Of a stretch of 38,356 nt of DNA, positions 1 through 7,243 are shown piece after piece. Every line of letters begins with the position of its first letter. Within the stretch, counting starts at the first letter, position 1. The stretch is from Kribbella catacumbae DSM 19601 (GTDB taxonomy: Bacteria > Actinomycetota > Actinomycetes > Propionibacteriales > Kribbellaceae): NCBI RefSeq assembly GCF_000372465.1, contig NZ_AQUZ01000077.1, positions 1 through 38,356 on the forward strand. Reading direction: 5' to 3'. The position numbers and the translations under genes were made by a program. The notes beneath the pieces were generated by a model that searched no databases, had not been told where the DNA came from, and saw nothing but the letters and a program-made list of their open reading frames with translations.

Positions 1-558
1 CTGGCCTGCGACGCCGCCATCCTCCCCATCGTCCTCGGCTCCGACTCCCAACCCCTCGACGTCGGCACGGAACAGCGCTACGTCACCCGCGCCATCCGCC
101 GCGCCCTGATGAGACGCGACAAGGGCTGCGTCATCTGCAAAGCCCCACCGTGGCAATGCCACGCCCACCACCTGATCCACGTGATCGACGGCGGCCCCAC
201 CGCCATCCAGAACCTCGCGCTGCTCTGCGCCGCCCACCACCGCGCCGTCCACGCCGGCCACTGGACCATCACCATCACCCGAGGCGTCGTCCACGTCACC
301 CGCCCGGGCTGGACCAACCCCACCCCCACCAACCCCACCGACCTGGCCAACCTCACCAACCTGTCCCGCTACTTCGGCCCACCCTCTACCGGGTCCGGCA
401 GCGCCTTGGACCACGAACATCCCGGCCGGTTCTTCTCCCCACCCACCCCGCACCCCAAGCCGCAGGCCGGTACTGGAAGCCTATCCTGGCTCACCCCAGA
501 AGCGGTCGCACTCCTCGACCCCTGGGGCGACAACAACACCCCCTCCGCAGGCCCGTAA
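1..558 (+). CDS. HNH endonuclease, DUF222/13E12-repeat family (5' truncated by window)
   Basis: The reading frame is open from base 1, so the N-terminus lies outside the window; 185 codons are visible. Residues about 41-82 form an HNH zinc-nuclease core: a CxxC pair (CVICKAP), then CHAHHLIHV, DGGPT and NLALLCAAHH. The first 35 visible residues (LDVGTEQRYVT..IRRAL) match the region before the HNH core in the actinobacterial DUF222/13E12 family. The tail after the HNH domain is rich in Pro and Thr and looks disordered. These proteins occur in many copies per actinobacterial genome and are thought to be nucleases of unknown target, sometimes mobile. The internal ATG at 109 is not the real start. 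The family call is firm; the biological role is unknown. Confidence 0.85.
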   Translation: MACDAAILPIVLGSDSQPLDVGTEQRYVTRAIRRALMRRDKGCVICKAPPWQCHAHHLIHVIDGGPTAIQNLALLCAAHHRAVHAGHWTITITRGVVHVTRPGWTNPTPTNPTDLANLTNLSRYFGPPSTGSGSALDHEHPGRFFSPPTPHPKPQAGTGSLSWLTPEAVALLDPWGDNNTPSAGP

Positions 559-1036
559 CACCCACCCGCGGCCCACCAGCCGCCAGCGCGACCCGCCCAC
601 CGCCCGCAGCGCATCGCCGCGAGCCAGTGCCAGGCGGGCTGCAGCCTGCAGCCCACTGGCCGCCCGGCACCAACACGACCCGCCCGCAGCCCCCACCACA
701 TCACCGCGAGCCAAAGCCACGCGAACCTGTCAGCCTGCAGCCCACTGGCCGCCCGGCTACCGGCCGCTCGCTAGCCCTCGGCTCGCCCGAGGCTCCTCGC
801 CATGCCCCTCTGCCCGCTGCCCGCTGTCCGCTGCCCTCACCCTGGGGTGCTACCTGGCGCGGTGCAGCTACGAGGAAGGGCAGACGGCTCTCGCCTCGCC
901 GTTGCGGCCAAGGTCGTCGAGGGTCACTTGCACCTGGACTGCGCTGGACCAGTCAGCGGATACCTCTGTGAGACGGCGGGGTGCAGTCCGCGCTGTGGAT
1001 TTGGGGCCAGCCGGTGGTGTCCGTTGCAGGGTTGGC
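559..1036. other. 478-bp gene-free gap between convergent genes
   Basis: The gap lies between the HNH stop codon and the stop codon of the minus-strand deaminase-like gene. Apart from the tandem duplication at 590-760 I see no gene with coding character. Long open frames here are typical of GC-rich DNA and give proline/arginine-rich translations. I found no clear terminator. The 3' end of the HNH gene and this gap may be a degraded coding region. Confidence 0.5.
590..760. repeat. Imperfect tandem duplication, unit about 85-89 bp
   Basis: Two diverged copies of a GC-rich block lie head to tail. The best-conserved part is a 27-bp identical stretch at 642-668 and 731-757 (begins CAGCCTGCAGCCCACTGG). 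A weaker match, CATC(G/A)CCGCGAGCCA, occurs about 30 bp upstream of each copy. The repeat sits just after the HNH gene. It looks like a local duplication rather than an element with ends. Confidence 0.7.
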
Positions 1037-1723
1037 TTACGGGTGCTGCGCGGTAGTGAAGGTGATGACATCGACCATCGCGTTGTGTGGCATGTCTGGG
1101 TAGTGAGTCTTGAGCCCGGAGATGAGTGCAGCGACGTCTGCGCCGGCAGGCATCTTCGCTTGCTCGGCGGTCAGGCCGTCCAGCCTGTGACGATCGATGG
1201 TGAGGACCTCCCCATCGATCCGGGCGCTCTCCGGATGATCTTCGAAGACGAAAATCGCGAGCCCGATCGTGATGGGATCGTCCCAGCAGACAGTCACTGT
1301 CTTTTCTCCGGATATGACGGCTTCGTAGTACCGCTTGTTGAAGCGCATCACCCGCCTGGCCACCGCGTCTGGGACGAAAGAGGAATCTGGCAGCAGTCTT
1401 CGAACTGGCCGCATCACTGGCCCGTCGTCGGTCGGCACCGCTACGCGCAGATCGGGGTGAAGATCGAGCATCACCTGGCGGCAGCGGCCGCACGGTGGAA
1501 TGAGCCCGCGACTGCGGTCGCCTGCTGCTGCCATCGTCAGCAAGGGTCCAGCATCCGCTGCGGCTGCGACGCCCCAGGCGACAAGCTGCGCGCACGGGCC
1601 GCCGGTGAAATGAACCACGTTCACCGCGGTGTAAATCCTGCCCGCAGTGTCCATCGCTGCTGCCGCGACGGTGTGATTGGGGTCTGTGCCGAGCGATCGT
1701 GCGAGCTCTTCGGCGGCGGCCAT
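1037..1723 (-). CDS. Blasticidin-S-deaminase-like domain fused to an ASCH domain; catalytic Glu replaced by Gln
   Basis: 228 aa. Residues 1-118 follow the fungal blasticidin S deaminase/cytidine deaminase fold closely: GRIYTAVNVVHFTGGPC at 29-44, zinc ligands Cys44 and PCGRC (Cys78, Cys81), then LDLHPDLRV and RRLLPDSS. In active enzymes the first zinc motif is C-A-E, with Glu as proton shuttle; here it reads C-A-Q (Gln46, codon CAG). Residues about 125-228 are an ASCH domain (YYEAVISGEKTVTV, Lys141 and Thr144 kept), an RNA- or nucleoside-binding fold that includes E. coli YqfB, an N4-acetylcytidine amidohydrolase. The protein is therefore either a binding-only pseudodeaminase or uses ASCH chemistry on modified cytosine nucleosides. 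ATG 1723 is the only start in frame near the homology. It is divergent from the phosphatase gene at 1843. Confidence 0.8.
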   Translation of the reverse strand: MAAAEELARSLGTDPNHTVAAAAMDTAGRIYTAVNVVHFTGGPCAQLVAWGVAAAADAGPLLTMAAAGDRSRGLIPPCGRCRQVMLDLHPDLRVAVPTDDGPVMRPVRRLLPDSSFVPDAVARRVMRFNKRYYEAVISGEKTVTVCWDDPITIGLAIFVFEDHPESARIDGEVLTIDRHRLDGLTAEQAKMPAGADVAALISGLKTHYPDMPHNAMVDVITFTTAQHP

Positions 1724-1842
1724 GACCCGAAGCTCGGAGTCAAGTGGCTTTCTTCCGCATGCCCTGCCAGTCCGCGCGGCGAACGGAGCGTGCTGACTCG
1801 TGAGAGGCTCTGAGACTGCGAAGGTGGGGCGAAGGAGGGGGC

Positions 1843-2490
1843 ATGAGGCGCATCTATCTCGTTACGCATCCTGAGGCACAGCATCATGTTGACGGGGTCG
1901 TGGGAGGCTGGCATGACTCGGAACTGACGGCTCGTGGGCGCCTGCAGGCCGAACGGATCGTTGAGGTGCTGGCGAGCAGGGTCGGGGTTCAGCCGGTTGA
2001 GGTCTACTCCTCTGATCTGAAGCGAGCCAGCCAAACGGCGGAACTAATTGCTCGGAGGTTCGTCGTCGAGGTTCAGACTGATGCGCGGCTTCGCGAGAGG
2101 TCCAACGGTGAGGCTGACGGGCGTCCCCAGGCGTGGCTCGCTGAGCACCGCATCCCACTTCCGGAGTACGGCGATCGACTCGGCCACCACGACGGACCGG
2201 CTGGCGCGGAGACACGAATGGCTTTGGTCGAACGCCTGTACCCGGCTCTCGATGACATCCTCCGTCGACCGGTCGCGAACCAGGTAGTGGTGTCTCACGG
2301 GTCCGCGTCGAGCTATCTGATCGCTGCTTGGATCGGCATGCCGATGACGTCGACGGACCGGGGCTTCTTTCCACTGACTTCAGGCAGTATCACCACTCTC
2401 GTCCGCAACGACACCCACTTCAGCCATCAGGTTGTGTCACTGAACGAGACCCAACACCTGCAGGATCTTGGAGACCCACCACTGGTGTGA
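1843..2490 (+). CDS. Histidine phosphatase superfamily protein with altered RHG motif
   Basis: 215 aa in the phosphoglycerate mutase-like fold. The start is supported by a strong GAAGGAGGGGG directly upstream. The usual N-terminal LVRHGE motif reads LVTHPEA: the catalytic His9 is kept, but the phosphate-binding Arg is Thr8 and the Gly is Pro10. The rest of the signature is present: SSDLKRASQTAE (Arg61), and the second His in VVVSHGS (His152). His9 could still be phosphorylated, but loss of the Arg predicts an unusual substrate or weak activity. Its divergent partner is the deaminase/ASCH fusion. The natural substrate cannot be read from the sequence. Confidence 0.8.
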   Translation: MRRIYLVTHPEAQHHVDGVVGGWHDSELTARGRLQAERIVEVLASRVGVQPVEVYSSDLKRASQTAELIARRFVVEVQTDARLRERSNGEADGRPQAWLAEHRIPLPEYGDRLGHHDGPAGAETRMALVERLYPALDDILRRPVANQVVVSHGSASSYLIAAWIGMPMTSTDRGFFPLTSGSITTLVRNDTHFSHQVVSLNETQHLQDLGDPPLV

Positions 2491-2497
2491 TGGTGGG
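2475..2497. terminator. Stem-loop between convergent genes, overlapping a stop codon
   Basis: Arms CCCACCA (2475-2481) and TGGTGGG (2491-2497) enclose a 9-nt loop that contains the phosphatase stop codon. No U-run follows. It sits exactly between two convergent genes, so a bidirectional terminator is likely but weak. Confidence 0.45.
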
Positions 2498-2507
2498 CTG
2501 GGAGTGG

Positions 2508-2918
2508 TCAGGTTCCTAGGTGGGTCCAGAGCCAGGTGGGGCCTGTGGTTTGGGCGCCTAGGGGTTCTACTCGGGCTCGGAGGCCGCGGTCGGCGGTGAT
2601 GACGGTGATCTGGCGGTTGTTGTCTGCGGCAACGGCTTCGGCGACCAGATCGACGATGGCGTCGTCGCCTGAGCCGGGGGCCAGGATTATCTGGAGTTCG
2701 GCGAAGTTGGGGTCTGATTCGCTTTCGACTGCGGACTTTGCGGCTCCCTCTAGTACTACGGCTACCTCGGTGGGGTCGTTGAGCTGGGATGCGAGGGACT
2801 TGAGGCTGGTGAGTAGGCGTCGAGCCGCGCCGGCTCGGTCGCGCCACCAGCCGTCGGGGCGGGAGCCGACGACGTTGGCCGCATCTATGACGAGGAGGTG
2901 AGTCGAGTTATCCGTCAC
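2508..2918 (-). CDS. NYN/PIN-like domain protein (putative nuclease)
   Basis: 136 aa from a GTG start at 2918. The fold follows a NYN/PIN-like pattern: VIDAANVVGSRPDGWWRDR near the N-terminus (first acidic residue Asp12, plus Asn15), PGSGDDAIVDLV in the middle, and ITVITADRGLRARV near the end (third acidic site). Such proteins are metal-dependent RNases. Homologues in actinobacteria are sometimes named NTP pyrophosphohydrolase, a label the motifs do not support. The start overlaps the end of the TadE-like gene by 11 bp, so it is translated from the same message as the pilus genes. Its role there is unknown. Confidence 0.65.
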   Translation of the reverse strand: MTDNSTHLLVIDAANVVGSRPDGWWRDRAGAARRLLTSLKSLASQLNDPTEVAVVLEGAAKSAVESESDPNFAELQIILAPGSGDDAIVDLVAEAVAADNNRQITVITADRGLRARVEPLGAQTTGPTWLWTHLGT

Positions 2919-3348
2919 CTGGCCAGTGTCCTCCTTCTATTGGTCCGGCTCGCGCTTCTCCTGTTACCACCGGCGTGCCAAGGGCGCCCAGGTGAAGGGG
3001 CACCGCGACTACGACCGCGACCGAATCGTCGGACTGTTGGCAGAGTCGCAGCTCGACCTGTTGTGCGTCCGCGATTCGTCTGGCGGTAGTGCAGGCGTCG
3101 CCTGGTGCGGTCTGCTGTACCTGAGCCGCGCTGAGGGCAACGAGATCCGCAGCAGCGTCTGCCCGGTGGTGGCCGATCGACACCGCTGCCCACAACACAC
3201 CAACCAGGCAACCACCCAGCAAGACCACCGCAAACCCAACCGCCAGCAAGCTCGCGCTACCGCGGTCGCCGGTCGCTCGGAGACCTGTGGTGGGTGAGCT
3301 GACCGGGAGCATCAGCCCGCGCCGCGGCTGCGGTTGGTGGCTAGCCAT
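2908..3348 (-). CDS. TadE-like pilus-locus protein (Rv3654c type)
   Basis: 146 aa. After a short basic N-terminus comes DRGSASLLAVGF and one long hydrophobic helix (about residues 31-55), followed by an alpha-helical stretch with ADLVALSAAQ and a two-Cys region. This is the architecture of the last small gene of the actinobacterial tad locus (helicase/secretion-neighbourhood TadE-like family). It lacks the Glu at +5 of the processing site seen in the pilin and TadE here. The start overlaps the tadE stop by 8 bp. The protein is probably a membrane-anchored minor subunit of the Flp-like pilus. Confidence 0.8.
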   Translation of the reverse strand: MASHQPQPRRGLMLPVSSPTTGLRATGDRGSASLLAVGFAVVLLGGCLVGVLWAAVSIGHHRADAAADLVALSAAQVQQTAPGDACTTARRIADAQQVELRLCQQSDDSVAVVVAVPLHLGALGTPVVTGEARAGPIEGGHWPGDG

Positions 3349-3754
3349 TGGTGGGCGTGGTGGCGAAGACGGGTGGGGGTGTGATCGTGGATGGTTCTGT
3401 TTCGAGGGTGGCGGTGGCTTCGGGAGTGGGGTGAGGTAAGGCCTTCAGGAGGCCGGGTGGGGTTGGTGGGCGGGCCTTTACCAGGACGCGGATGGTTGAG
3501 CCGGTTTGGGTGATGGTGATGGTGGCGCCTGGTGGGGCAGTGCGTTGGCCAAGTTGGCGGGCTGTTTCCAAAGGTTCGCCGCGGGCGGCGGCTCGGGCTG
3601 TGTCTCGGGCGGCGTCTAGGCAGCGGATGTTGGTGATGACGGTTCCTACCAGCCAAAGGCCAAGGGCCAGGACGGCGAGCAGGACGGGGAGGACGAAGGC
3701 GACCTCGGCCGTGATCGCGCCATGGGCGGATCGTCTGCGGTGTGGGCTTCGCAT
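3341..3754 (-). CDS. TadE-family minor pilin
   Basis: 137 aa. The N-terminus reads RRRSAHG then AITAEVAF: a Gly followed by a hydrophobic helix with Glu at +5, the prepilin-peptidase signature of type IV pilin-like proteins. The helix spans about residues 13-44 (ITAEVAFVLPVLLAVLALGLW). Next comes the TadE feature RCLDAARDTARAAARGE, then a proline-rich extracellular tail. It lies between the pilin gene and the TadE-like gene in the standard order. It is translated as one unit with the downstream gene (8-bp overlap) and separated from the pilin gene by a strong stem-loop. No prepilin peptidase gene is in the window. Confidence 0.85.
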   Translation of the reverse strand: MRSPHRRRSAHGAITAEVAFVLPVLLAVLALGLWLVGTVITNIRCLDAARDTARAAARGEPLETARQLGQRTAPPGATITITQTGSTIRVLVKARPPTPPGLLKALPHPTPEATATLETEPSTITPPPVFATTPTNG

Positions 3755-3781
3755 GAGGCAGGTCCTTCCGATCGGAGTGGG

Positions 3782-3816
3782 CCGGCCGCGGCGGCGAGGG
3801 GAGGCGCCGCGGCCGG
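3782..3816 (-). terminator. Strong GC stem-loop between pilin and tadE genes
   Basis: Perfect 12-bp arms CCGGCCGCGGCG (3782-3793) and CGCCGCGGCCGG (3805-3816) flank an 11-nt loop. The stem lies 15 nt after the pilin stop codon and before tadE. There is no U-run. It may partly terminate transcription or protect the pilin message from decay, so that the major pilin outnumbers the minor subunits. Confidence 0.65.
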
Positions 3817-3830
3817 AGGGCTTGGACCGG

Positions 3831-4040
3831 TCAGATCTGTACGCCGTCCACGCCGGCGGCCTTCAGCGCATAGTTGATGATTGCCTTGAGCAAAGACATC
3901 ATCGCGGGGGACTTCATCAGCGCGATGAGGATGCCACTGAGACCGCAGGCCGCGACGATGGTGACGGCGTACTCCGCGGTGGCGGCGCCGCGTTCGGTGT
4001 GCTTGCGGGTCCGGCGAGCGGGTACCAGCGCCTTGGACAT
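3831..4040 (-). CDS. Flp-type major pilin, DUF4244 family (Rv3656c type)
   Basis: 69 aa. ATG 4040 is chosen because AGGAGG sits 5-6 nt upstream; a longer frame from 4091 has no such site. The protein is short and basic at first (MSKALVPARRTRKHTERG), then AATAEYAV: cleavage after Gly18 would leave a mature pilin with Glu at position 5. One hydrophobic helix follows (VTIVAACGLSGILIALM), then a short amphipathic end. Length and layout fit Flp pilins and DUF4244. It is the structural subunit for the tadABC machine encoded at 6477-9243, but here it is separated from tadC by three unrelated genes and so needs its own promoter in 4041-4142. Confidence 0.88.
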   Translation of the reverse strand: MSKALVPARRTRKHTERGAATAEYAVTIVAACGLSGILIALMKSPAMMSLLKAIINYALKAAGVDGVQI

Positions 4041-4142
4041 GTCGAACCTCCTGATCTGCCACCCGGCTGTTCCGGATCGGCTTACTGACAAGGTGCCGTC
4101 GTCAGAGCCCTTGCAGAGAAGGAGTTTTCAACCTGGGGACAA

Positions 4143-4988
4143 CTAGACCTTCAGCAACCGATCCAGCTGCTTCGCGGACAACCGGAGCTCGGCGGCCTCG
4201 ACATTCTCCTGCAAATGCTCGGCCGACTTCGTCCCGGGAATCGGCACCATCACAGGCGATCGATGCAGCAACCACGCCAACGAGACCTGGGTAGGAGTCG
4301 CATCCAGCTCGGCCGCGATGTCGGCCAGCAGTTGCGAGGAAGTCGCGTGACCGCCGTTCGCGACCGGAAGCCACGGCACGAACGCAATTCCTTGCTCAGA
4401 GCAATGATCGAGCACCGGGTCATGCTCCCGGTCGGTCAGGTTGTACCGGTTCTGCACACTGACCACGTCGATCACCTGCCGCGCCTCTTCCAGCTGCGCG
4501 ACAGTCACCTCCGACAGTCCGAGATGCCGAACCTTGCCTTCGGCCTGCAGTTGCGCCAGTGCACCGAGCTGATCCTGGTACGGCACGGTCGGATCGATTC
4601 GATGCAACTGCAGCAAGTCGATCCGCTCGACCTTCAGGCGGCGCAGCGACAACTCCGTCGCCTGCTTCAGGTACTCCGGCCGCCCGAGCGGCTTCCACTC
4701 GCTCGGCGACGGGCGCGTGTGACCGACCTTCGTGGCGATCACCACGTCGTCGGCGTACGGATGCAGCGCCTCGGCCAGCAACTCCTCGTTGGCGCCGATG
4801 CCGTACGCGTCGGCGGTGTCAATGAAGGTGACGCCCAGCTCCACCGCCCGCCGCGCTACCCGGATCGCCTCCGTGCGGTCCTCAGCCGGCCGGAAGCCGG
4901 TCAGCCGCATCGCACCGAATCCGAGCCTGTGCACCTCCAGCTCACCGATCTCCATCGTCGACTGAAACTGCGTCGTTTGAAAGCTCAT
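4143..4988 (-). CDS. Aldo/keto reductase
   Basis: 281 aa from ATG 4988, preceded by AGAAGGAG at 8 nt; the in-frame ATG at 5027 lacks a ribosome site. It is a TIM-barrel NADPH-dependent oxidoreductase with the complete catalytic tetrad: Asp57 and Tyr62 (FIDTADAYG), Lys87 (VIATKVG) and His129 (LLQLHRID). The C-terminal part carries the cofactor loop VPIPGTKSAEHLQEN. The substrate is unknown. It is divergent from an ArsR-type regulator with a perfect palindrome between them, so it is the likely regulated gene. It interrupts the tad locus. Confidence 0.92.
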   Translation of the reverse strand: MSFQTTQFQSTMEIGELEVHRLGFGAMRLTGFRPAEDRTEAIRVARRAVELGVTFIDTADAYGIGANEELLAEALHPYADDVVIATKVGHTRPSPSEWKPLGRPEYLKQATELSLRRLKVERIDLLQLHRIDPTVPYQDQLGALAQLQAEGKVRHLGLSEVTVAQLEEARQVIDVVSVQNRYNLTDREHDPVLDHCSEQGIAFVPWLPVANGGHATSSQLLADIAAELDATPTQVSLAWLLHRSPVMVPIPGTKSAEHLQENVEAAELRLSAKQLDRLLKV

Positions 4989-5051
4989 ACCGCCACTCCT
5001 TCTGATCGACGCTCGCGTACTGCGCATGGTCGCCGGGCGGCCGACACCTCT

Positions 5052-5077
5052 TACAATGATTTAGCCTCAGCTAAATC
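5052..5077 (+). promoter_or_regulatory. -10 box and perfect 8+8 palindrome, probable ArsR-family operator
   Basis: TACAAT (5052-5057) is a good -10 for the regulator gene. Directly after it lie perfect arms GATTTAGC (5058-5065) and GCTAAATC (5070-5077) with a 4-nt spacer, covering the expected start of transcription. This AT-rich palindrome stands out in GC-rich DNA. It is placed to repress the regulator itself and, on the other strand, the aldo/keto reductase. Confidence 0.7.
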
Positions 5078-5092
5078 GACCAAGGCGGCCGG

Positions 5093-6175
5093 ATGTTGAC
5101 GATCACCTTCACCGTGGAGGACCTCGCCCGCACCAGGCTCGCGGTTTCGCCGCTGTGGGAGGTGGTCGCGAGCATCCGGCTGCTCAAGACCCCGCGTTCG
5201 CAGACGTTCCACCGGCCCTGGGCGCAGACCACAACCGAGCGGATCAACCGATCCGGCGTCGATCTCGGCCTGCTCTTCGACCTGGTCGATCCCCGCGTCT
5301 GGTACCTCGCCGACTTCCTCACCCCGCCAGCCCAAACCCCGGTGCCCGACCTGACCACGGACCTGAGCGCGCTGCGCAGAGTCCCCGCAGACCAGATCCG
5401 GGCGGATCTCGACGTACTCGCCTACGCACGGAGGAACCCCATCGGCTCCCTCGCGGAGGCCTCCCTCCCCCGACGCAGGCGGCGCACAACCGCGAACGAC
5501 ATGCCAACCGCCGAGATCTCCAGCCTGTACTCCGATCCGCAGGGCGGCGTCGTGCGACTCGTCGAGCAACTGCAGGCGTACTGGGATCTGGCGCTGTCAC
5601 CGCATTGGGGGCGAATCCGCGCTCTACTCGAAGGCGATCTGCTCTACCGCGGGCGGAAACTCGGCCAGGCTGGTCATGCCGGGCTCTTCGATGATCTTGC
5701 CGACACAGTGAGGTGGCGCGACGGGTCTTTGCAGATCAGGCATCGGCGCTTCAAAGGCGTTCGGCTGCTGGCCGGCGAGGGGCTGCTGATGACACCATCC
5801 GCTTTCGTGTGGCCGACGGTGTACTCGAGCACCATTCCGCCTTGGCAGCCGACGCTGACCTATCCGGCTCGCGGAGTAGCCACGCTCTGGAGCGATCCGG
5901 TGCGGACGACCTCAGCCGGTGTCACCGCAGTACTGGGTCGGTCACGGGCCGAAGTACTGACGCGGCTGGACACACCGCGGTCGACGACGGAACTGGCGGC
6001 GCACACCGGGCTGACAGCTGGCGGCGTCTCGCAGCACCTGAGCGCGCTCCGAGCAGGTGGACTCGTCACGCCACACCGGCTCGGACGAGTTGTGCTGTAT
6101 GCGCGCACCTCCGCGGCGGAGGCTCTGCTCGCAGCAGCCGAACCCAGTACAGAGCAAGCCGGCACTCCGGGCTAG
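5093..6175 (+). CDS. ArsR-family winged-helix regulator with long N-terminal DUF5937-type domain
   Basis: 360 aa. The C-terminal about 90 residues are a winged helix: RAEVLTRLDTPRSTTELAAHTGLTAGGVSQHLSALRAGGLV, then a wing ending in VLYARTSAAEALL. The N-terminal 250 residues lack known metal ligands and resemble the DUF5937 domain often joined to such helices (LAVSPLWEVVASIRLL; PQGGVVRLVEQLQAYWDLAL). There is no CxC metal site, so the signal is probably a small molecule or protein. The palindrome at 5058-5077 is its likely operator. It is divergent from the aldo/keto reductase and followed after 10 nt by the YciI gene. Confidence 0.85.
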   Translation: MLTITFTVEDLARTRLAVSPLWEVVASIRLLKTPRSQTFHRPWAQTTTERINRSGVDLGLLFDLVDPRVWYLADFLTPPAQTPVPDLTTDLSALRRVPADQIRADLDVLAYARRNPIGSLAEASLPRRRRRTTANDMPTAEISSLYSDPQGGVVRLVEQLQAYWDLALSPHWGRIRALLEGDLLYRGRKLGQAGHAGLFDDLADTVRWRDGSLQIRHRRFKGVRLLAGEGLLMTPSAFVWPTVYSSTIPPWQPTLTYPARGVATLWSDPVRTTSAGVTAVLGRSRAEVLTRLDTPRSTTELAAHTGLTAGGVSQHLSALRAGGLVTPHRLGRVVLYARTSAAEALLAAAEPSTEQAGTPG

Positions 6176-6185
6176 CGTGATCGGC

Positions 6186-6485
6186 ATGTTTGTCCTAGAG
6201 CTGACCTACACCGCCCCACTGGAACGCGTCGACGAGTTCATCAGCGATCACCTGACGTGGGTGAAGGCGCAGTACGAAGCGGGAGTGTTCGTGGCGTCGG
6301 GTCGCAAGGAGCCTCGGGACGGCGGTGTGATCATCGCTGTTGGCAGTGATCGAGCTGCGATCGAGGAACTAGCGGGCACCGACCCGTTCTCCATCGCGGG
6401 GGTCTGCGAGTACCGGGTCATGCAGTTCATCGCGACGACCGTTGCGCCGGCGTTGGAGCAGTTCAAGGAACAGCCCTCAGCCTAG
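6186..6485 (+). CDS. YciI-family protein
   Basis: 99 aa. The start is ATG 6186: TAGCGT (6173-6178) ends 7 nt before it and no Shine-Dalgarno exists, so the gene looks leaderless; the TAG of this -10 is also the stop codon of the ArsR gene. The protein has a ferredoxin-like YCII fold: LELTYTAPLERVDEFISDHLTWVKAQYEAGVFVASG, then a GGVIIAV strand and DPFSIAGVCEYRVMQF. Some members degrade chlorinated aromatics (muconolactone dehalogenase type), but most have no known reaction. Its stop overlaps the convergent tadC stop by 9 bp. Confidence 0.85.
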   Translation: MFVLELTYTAPLERVDEFISDHLTWVKAQYEAGVFVASGRKEPRDGGVIIAVGSDRAAIEELAGTDPFSIAGVCEYRVMQFIATTVAPALEQFKEQPSA

Positions 6486-7241
6486 GAAGCTGAGGAGGCC
6501 GGACAGCGAACTGGCGATGGTGGGCACGATGCCCAGCAGGACGAAGGCCGGGAGGAAGCAGAGGCCGAGCGGCACGACGGAGCGTGACTCGACCGCGCGG
6601 GCTTGCTCTTCGGCGGTCCAGTGGCGGGTCTGGCGGGTGTCGTCGGCCTGATGTTCGAGGATCTTCGCGAGTGGCGCGCCGGAGCGGAGAGCTCGTTGGG
6701 TAGCGCGGGCGAAGGCGGCGCAGGCCGGCTCCTTGAGGAGGCAGGACCATGCGTCGATCGGATCGGCTCCGAGATTCATGCGGCGTTCGACCTCGATGAG
6801 GAGGTCTGCGAGTGGACCGCCAAGAGACTTGCCGACCACGCCGATGGCGGCCTGAGGCGGACGGCCGGCCCGGAGGCACGCCGCTAGCAGGTCCACTGCC
6901 AGGGGGAGGTCGGCGATGAGCTGGGCTGTCCGTTGCCGTGCGGCCGCGGGCTCTAGTCGGCTGAGCACTAGCGGAGTGCCGAGGAAGACGACAACTGCGG
7001 GGATCAAACCGATGGGGAGACCTAGCAGCAGGAGTACGCCGGCCGCGGCGGCAGTTGCAGCCGCGCGGTGAAGGCGACGAGTGGAGGATGGCTGCTCCCG
7101 CACGAGGCTGAATGGCCAGCGATTGTTGAGGAAAGGACGATGCCTTCCCAGGCGTCGTCGCCCGGGAGGGCTGGGGAGGAAGAGCACGACCGCGAAGGCC
7201 GCGGCCAGCGCAGAGAACAGCACACCAGGGGTTGAGTTCAC
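6477..7241 (-). CDS. tadC: TadC-like inner-membrane pilus assembly protein (T2SS F family)
   Basis: 254 aa from GTG 7241. It has an N-terminal membrane segment, a second hydrophobic pair (about 55-85), a cytoplasmic T2SSF domain (LIADLPLAVDLLAACLRAGRPPQAAIGVVG; EVERRMNLGADPIDAW; SGAPLAKILEHQADDTR) and C-terminal membrane helices around FLPAFVLLGIVPTIASSL. With TadB it should form the platform that the TadA ATPase drives to polymerise pilin. It starts 2 nt after the tadB stop, within one operon. It ends next to inserted genes instead of the pilin gene that normally follows. Confidence 0.88.
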   Translation of the reverse strand: MNSTPGVLFSALAAAFAVVLFLPSPPGRRRLGRHRPFLNNRWPFSLVREQPSSTRRLHRAAATAAAAGVLLLLGLPIGLIPAVVVFLGTPLVLSRLEPAAARQRTAQLIADLPLAVDLLAACLRAGRPPQAAIGVVGKSLGGPLADLLIEVERRMNLGADPIDAWSCLLKEPACAAFARATQRALRSGAPLAKILEHQADDTRQTRHWTAEEQARAVESRSVVPLGLCFLPAFVLLGIVPTIASSLSGLLSFLG

Positions 7242-7243
7242 AG

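Noticed and set aside
150..971. Long plus-strand frame with His/Pro/Arg-rich translation
   Set aside because: It is out of frame with the HNH gene and has the low-complexity look of a GC-rich shadow frame.
3831..4091. 86-residue version of the pilin
   Set aside because: The upstream ATG has no ribosome site, while ATG 4040 has AGGAGG at ideal distance and gives a normal prepilin leader.
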